The translations under genes and the position numbers were made by a program. Below, piece after piece: positions 5,428 through 7,723 of a DNA stretch of 7,723 nucleotides. Where the stretch lies: NCBI GenBank assembly GCA_030643125.1, contig DAOWML010000099.1:1-7723 (forward strand). Reading direction: 5' to 3'. The notes below the pieces were generated by a model. That model had not been told where the DNA came from, searched no databases, and was given only the letters and a program-made list of their open reading frames with translations. Numbering within the stretch: the stretch's first letter is position 1; every line of letters begins with the position of its first letter. This DNA comes from Bacteroidales bacterium (lineage in GTDB: Bacteria > Bacteroidota > Bacteroidia > Bacteroidales > UBA12077).

Positions 5428-6012
5428 TGAAACAAATATTCCTGTCAACCAACCGACATATACCTGATATTGTTTGTGAGTTTTGAGTTTTAACCTGGAA
5501 TAACCAATAATTCCGGACACAATTATAGAAACCACAATAAAATATTCAAGATTTACACTTAGCCTAAAAGATACAGCTATCAAGGCTCCTGTTAATCCTC
5601 CCAAGCCCATCATGTGAGCACTTATTTTCCATTTGAATGAAAAAAGAAAAAGAATTACTACAGTTGTCGCTGCAGCAAGAATGAAGGTTGAAATTGTAGG
5701 AGGTGCACCTAATCTTACCAGTAAGTAATAACAGAAAAAGTATAATACAGACGTTACGAAAAAAGGAATTAATCTTTCTCTATTGTTTTCCATCTGCACA
5801 TTCTTAATTATTTTTTGGAAAATAAAAAATGGTACAAATGTTAAAGGTAAAATAAATGTGCTTACACCAACAACGAGTAAAATTACCTTTTTAGCCTGAT
5901 ATGGTAAATATTCTAAAACTGAACCCGAATTATAAAGAATAAGAATTCCAATGCTTGGGAGTAAAAGAGGATGAAATAATATAGAAAATATTTTAGCAGA
6001 AGTCTTACCCAT
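5404..6012 (-). CDS. PAP2-like multipass membrane protein with divergent phosphatase motifs
   Basis: This 202-residue protein is almost wholly hydrophobic, with about six membrane spans (near 8-27, 43-66, 83-101, 105-126, 134-149, 156-171, and a final segment at 186-202). It shows degenerate PAP2 phosphatase motifs in the right order. NRERLIP (77-83) stands for KX6RP, ISAHMMG (130-136) stands for PSGH, and YSRLKLKTHKQYQVYVG (171-187) stands for SRX5HX3D. The SRX5H part is intact (S172, R173, H179), but the acidic residue three after the His is Gln183, within an otherwise PAP2-like H-x3-[D/Q]-V-x2-G. It may be a lipid-phosphate-binding or altered phosphatase protein. Relatives in Bacteroidota are usually annotated as PAP2-family or hypothetical. 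The start at 6012 is one base after the rpoN stop, so it is the distal gene of the asnS-rpoN transcript. The stop overlaps the glycosyltransferase end by 24 bases. Confidence 0.72.
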   Translation of the reverse strand: MGKTSAKIFSILFHPLLLPSIGILILYNSGSVLEYLPYQAKKVILLVVGVSTFILPLTFVPFFIFQKIIKNVQMENNRERLIPFFVTSVLYFFCYYLLVRLGAPPTISTFILAAATTVVILFLFSFKWKISAHMMGLGGLTGALIAVSFRLSVNLEYFIVVSIIVSGIIGYSRLKLKTHKQYQVYVGWLTGIFVSLMVIFFF

Positions 6013-6013
6013 A

Positions 6014-7468
6014 TTATAATTCTTTTCTTAAACGGGCTACAGGAATATTTAATTGTTCACGGTATTTTGCAACAGTTCTTCTCGCAATTTCATAACCTTT
6101 TTCTTTCAGTATATTGGTTAGTTTATCATCCGTTAAAGGTTTTTTCTTTTCTTCGTTCTCAACACATTCCTTTAATATAGATTTAATTTCTCTGGTAGAT
6201 ACTTCCTCTCCTGATGTGGTTTGTAATCCTTCAGAGAAGAAATATTTTAATGAGTAAATACCAAAATCTGTTTGAATATATTTGCTGTTTGCAACACGCG
6301 ATATAGTAGAAATATCTAAGTTTGTTTTCTCCGCAATATCTTTTAATATCATAGGTTTAAGGAAAGATTCCTCACCCTCAAGAAAATAATTGTGCTGATA
6401 CTCAATAATAGCATTCATGGTTAGCATCAAGGTATTTTGGCGCTGTTTTATAGCATCGATAAACCACTTTGCCGAATCAAGTTTTTGTTTCATAAAAGTA
6501 ATTGCTTCTTTGTCACTTTTTGTTTTTTCACTTTTGCTTTTATGAGAGTAAGATTGTAGCATCTCAGTATAAGTATAGCTTAATCTGAGCTCTGGAGCAT
6601 TCTTTGAATTTAAGGATAATTGCAATTTCCCCTCGTTATTTTCAAGAATAAAATCAGGAACAAGGGTTTGAATAACCCCTGAAGAATCAGAAAAGCTATT
6701 ACCCGGCCTTGGATTAAGTTTTAATATTTCGTTTATTGAAGCTTTTAATTCTTTTTCCGAGATATCCAGACGTGTAATAATTTTTTCGTAATGTTTTTTG
6801 GTAAATTCATTGAAAAAATATTTCAAAATTTTACGGGATAGTTTTATTTCCGGTATTTCCAGATCTTTATTTTCTATCTGAAGCAACAAGCACTCCTGAA
6901 GATTTCTTGCACCAACACCGGTAGGTTCCAGGTCCTGAACAATTTTTAATACCTCAATAAGCTCATCTTCGTCGGTTTCAATATTTTGCGAAAATGCCAG
7001 ATCATTAGCTATTGCCTCAAGTTTTCGACGAACATATCCATCATCATCAAGGTTTCCAATTAAATATAAAGTTAATATTTCTTCTTTTTCATTGAGATTT
7101 CTTAATCCAATTTGATTTTGTAAATGCTCATGAAAAGATATTCCAATAGAAAAAGGGATATCTTCTTTTTTATCATCTTTTGAATAGTTGTTTGCCGATA
7201 ATTTATAAGAAGGAATATCTTCGTCATTAATGTAATCATCAAGAGAAAACTCATCGATATTGTTTTCAAGATTTTCCTCAGATGTTTCTTCTTCGTTTTC
7301 TTGAAGATCCTCTTCGTCTTTCCCTTCTTCAAGCACAGGATTTTCTTCCATCTCCTTTTTAATTCTTTGTTCAAGCAGAATAGTTGGAATTTCCAACAGC
7401 TTAATCATTTGAATTTGCTGAGGCGAAAGTTTTTGTAATAACTTTTGTTGTAAACTTTGTTTTAACAT
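6014..7468 (-). CDS. rpoN: RNA polymerase sigma-54 factor RpoN
   Basis: This full-length 484-residue sigma-54 recruits RNA polymerase to -24/-12 promoters and needs AAA+ activators for melting. Region I (1-47) is Gln/Leu-rich with the family start MLKQSLQQKLLQKLSPQQIQ and the MIKLLEIP and ENPVLEE motifs. Region II (about 48-105) is strongly acidic, with runs of E/D. The core-binding domain follows (GNLDDDGYV 138-146, DLEPTGVGARNLQECL 179-194, LNPRPG 251-256). Then comes the HTH/-12 contact region (ILKDIAEKTNLDISTISRVANSKYIQT, 374-400). The C-terminus holds the RpoN box ARRTVAKYRE at 462-471, which reads the -24 element, and ends VARLRKEL. Length is typical. Its ATG lies 30 bases after the asnS stop, so it probably shares the asnS transcript. 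No sigma-54 activator gene is seen in the window. Confidence 0.98.
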   Translation of the reverse strand: MLKQSLQQKLLQKLSPQQIQMIKLLEIPTILLEQRIKKEMEENPVLEEGKDEEDLQENEEETSEENLENNIDEFSLDDYINDEDIPSYKLSANNYSKDDKKEDIPFSIGISFHEHLQNQIGLRNLNEKEEILTLYLIGNLDDDGYVRRKLEAIANDLAFSQNIETDEDELIEVLKIVQDLEPTGVGARNLQECLLLQIENKDLEIPEIKLSRKILKYFFNEFTKKHYEKIITRLDISEKELKASINEILKLNPRPGNSFSDSSGVIQTLVPDFILENNEGKLQLSLNSKNAPELRLSYTYTEMLQSYSHKSKSEKTKSDKEAITFMKQKLDSAKWFIDAIKQRQNTLMLTMNAIIEYQHNYFLEGEESFLKPMILKDIAEKTNLDISTISRVANSKYIQTDFGIYSLKYFFSEGLQTTSGEEVSTREIKSILKECVENEEKKKPLTDDKLTNILKEKGYEIARRTVAKYREQLNIPVARLRKEL

Positions 7469-7498
7469 TTCCTGTGCAAAATATTTGTTTAAAATTAA

Positions 7499-7723
7499 TT
7501 AAAATTCTGCATTTTTAGGTGTTCTTGGGAATGGAATTACATCACGAATATTCGACATTCCTGTTACAAAGAGAATTAATCTTTCAAAACCCAATCCAAA
7601 ACCACTATGAGGAACTGTTCCAAACTTTCTTGTTTCAAGATACCACCACATGTCCTTTTCAGGTATTCCCATTTCTGAAATACGGTTCTTTAATTTATCA
7701 TAATCTTCTTCTCTTTGTGATCC
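7499..7723 (-). CDS. asnS: Asparagine-tRNA ligase, C-terminal 74 residues (partial, 5' end outside window)
   Basis: The minus-strand frame is open to the window edge and ends at TAA 7501-7499. The visible part starts GSQREEDYDKLKNRISEMGI and contains WWYLETRKFGTVPHSGFG, then GFGLGFERLILFVTGMSNIRD (the class II synthetase motif 3 GxGxGxxR pattern) and ends FPRTPKNAEF. The end PFPRTPxNAEF and the GTVPHSGFGLGFERL block are characteristic of AsnRS rather than AspRS. The enzyme charges tRNA-Asn in the cytoplasm. It is the first visible gene of the asnS-rpoN-PAP2-like minus-strand group. An asnS-rpoN neighbourhood is familiar in Bacteroidota. Confidence 0.97.
   Translation of the reverse strand, partial: GSQREEDYDKLKNRISEMGIPEKDMWWYLETRKFGTVPHSGFGLGFERLILFVTGMSNIRDVIPFPRTPKNAEF

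Noticed and set aside
7102..7374. Lysine-rich minus-strand frame inside rpoN
   Set aside because: It is the shifted reading of the acidic, GAA/GAT-rich region II of rpoN.

Overview
The window is AT-rich DNA from a member of the Bacteroidota. The evidence is a type IX secretion (T9SS) type B sorting domain, a PorP/SprF-family outer-membrane protein, a DUF4296-like lipoprotein, perfect TAnnTTTG promoter elements and no consistent Shine-Dalgarno signals. Genus cannot be set from the sequence alone. A gliding or free-living marine or sediment lineage is plausible but is inference.

Left part (1-1810, + strand): the 3' end of a large secreted protein with a C-terminal gliding-motility/T9SS type B sorting domain is followed one base later by a PorP/SprF-like protein gene. 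This two-gene transcript ends at a near-perfect intrinsic terminator (1786-1810). PorP/SprF proteins are the usual genomic and functional partners of type B cargo.

Middle part (1839-3721, + strand): a small lipoprotein gene and an amidohydrolase gene are separated by 293 bases packed with repeats. These are a heptamer array that overlaps the lipoprotein stop codon, an inverted cluster of CGCAAAG units, and an octamer array that runs almost to the amidohydrolase start. A perfect 15-base direct repeat (2218-2232 and 2512-2526) bounds this segment. Removing one repeat unit (294 bases) on paper joins the two genes through a TAATG stop/start overlap. The segment therefore looks like an insertion or expansion that split a once-overlapping gene pair. 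This is the most interesting observation in the window.

Right part: a single-domain bacteriohemerythrin (- strand) and a GT-B glycosyltransferase (+ strand) diverge from a 183-base region. Each has a perfect Bacteroidota -7 element. On the hemerythrin side there is also a CRP/FNR-like TGA-N6-TCA palindrome. The hemerythrin has Tyr where the family normally has an iron-ligand His, with a His one residue earlier. The glycosyltransferase converges on, and overlaps by 24 bases, a minus-strand operon that reads asnS (C-terminal 74 residues visible), rpoN (sigma-54), then a PAP2-like membrane protein with a substituted catalytic-motif residue.

No tRNA, rRNA, CRISPR array, transposase or phage gene was seen. 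The gene content is mostly ordinary chromosomal. The novelty lies in the repeat segment and in the altered motifs of the hemerythrin and PAP2-like proteins.
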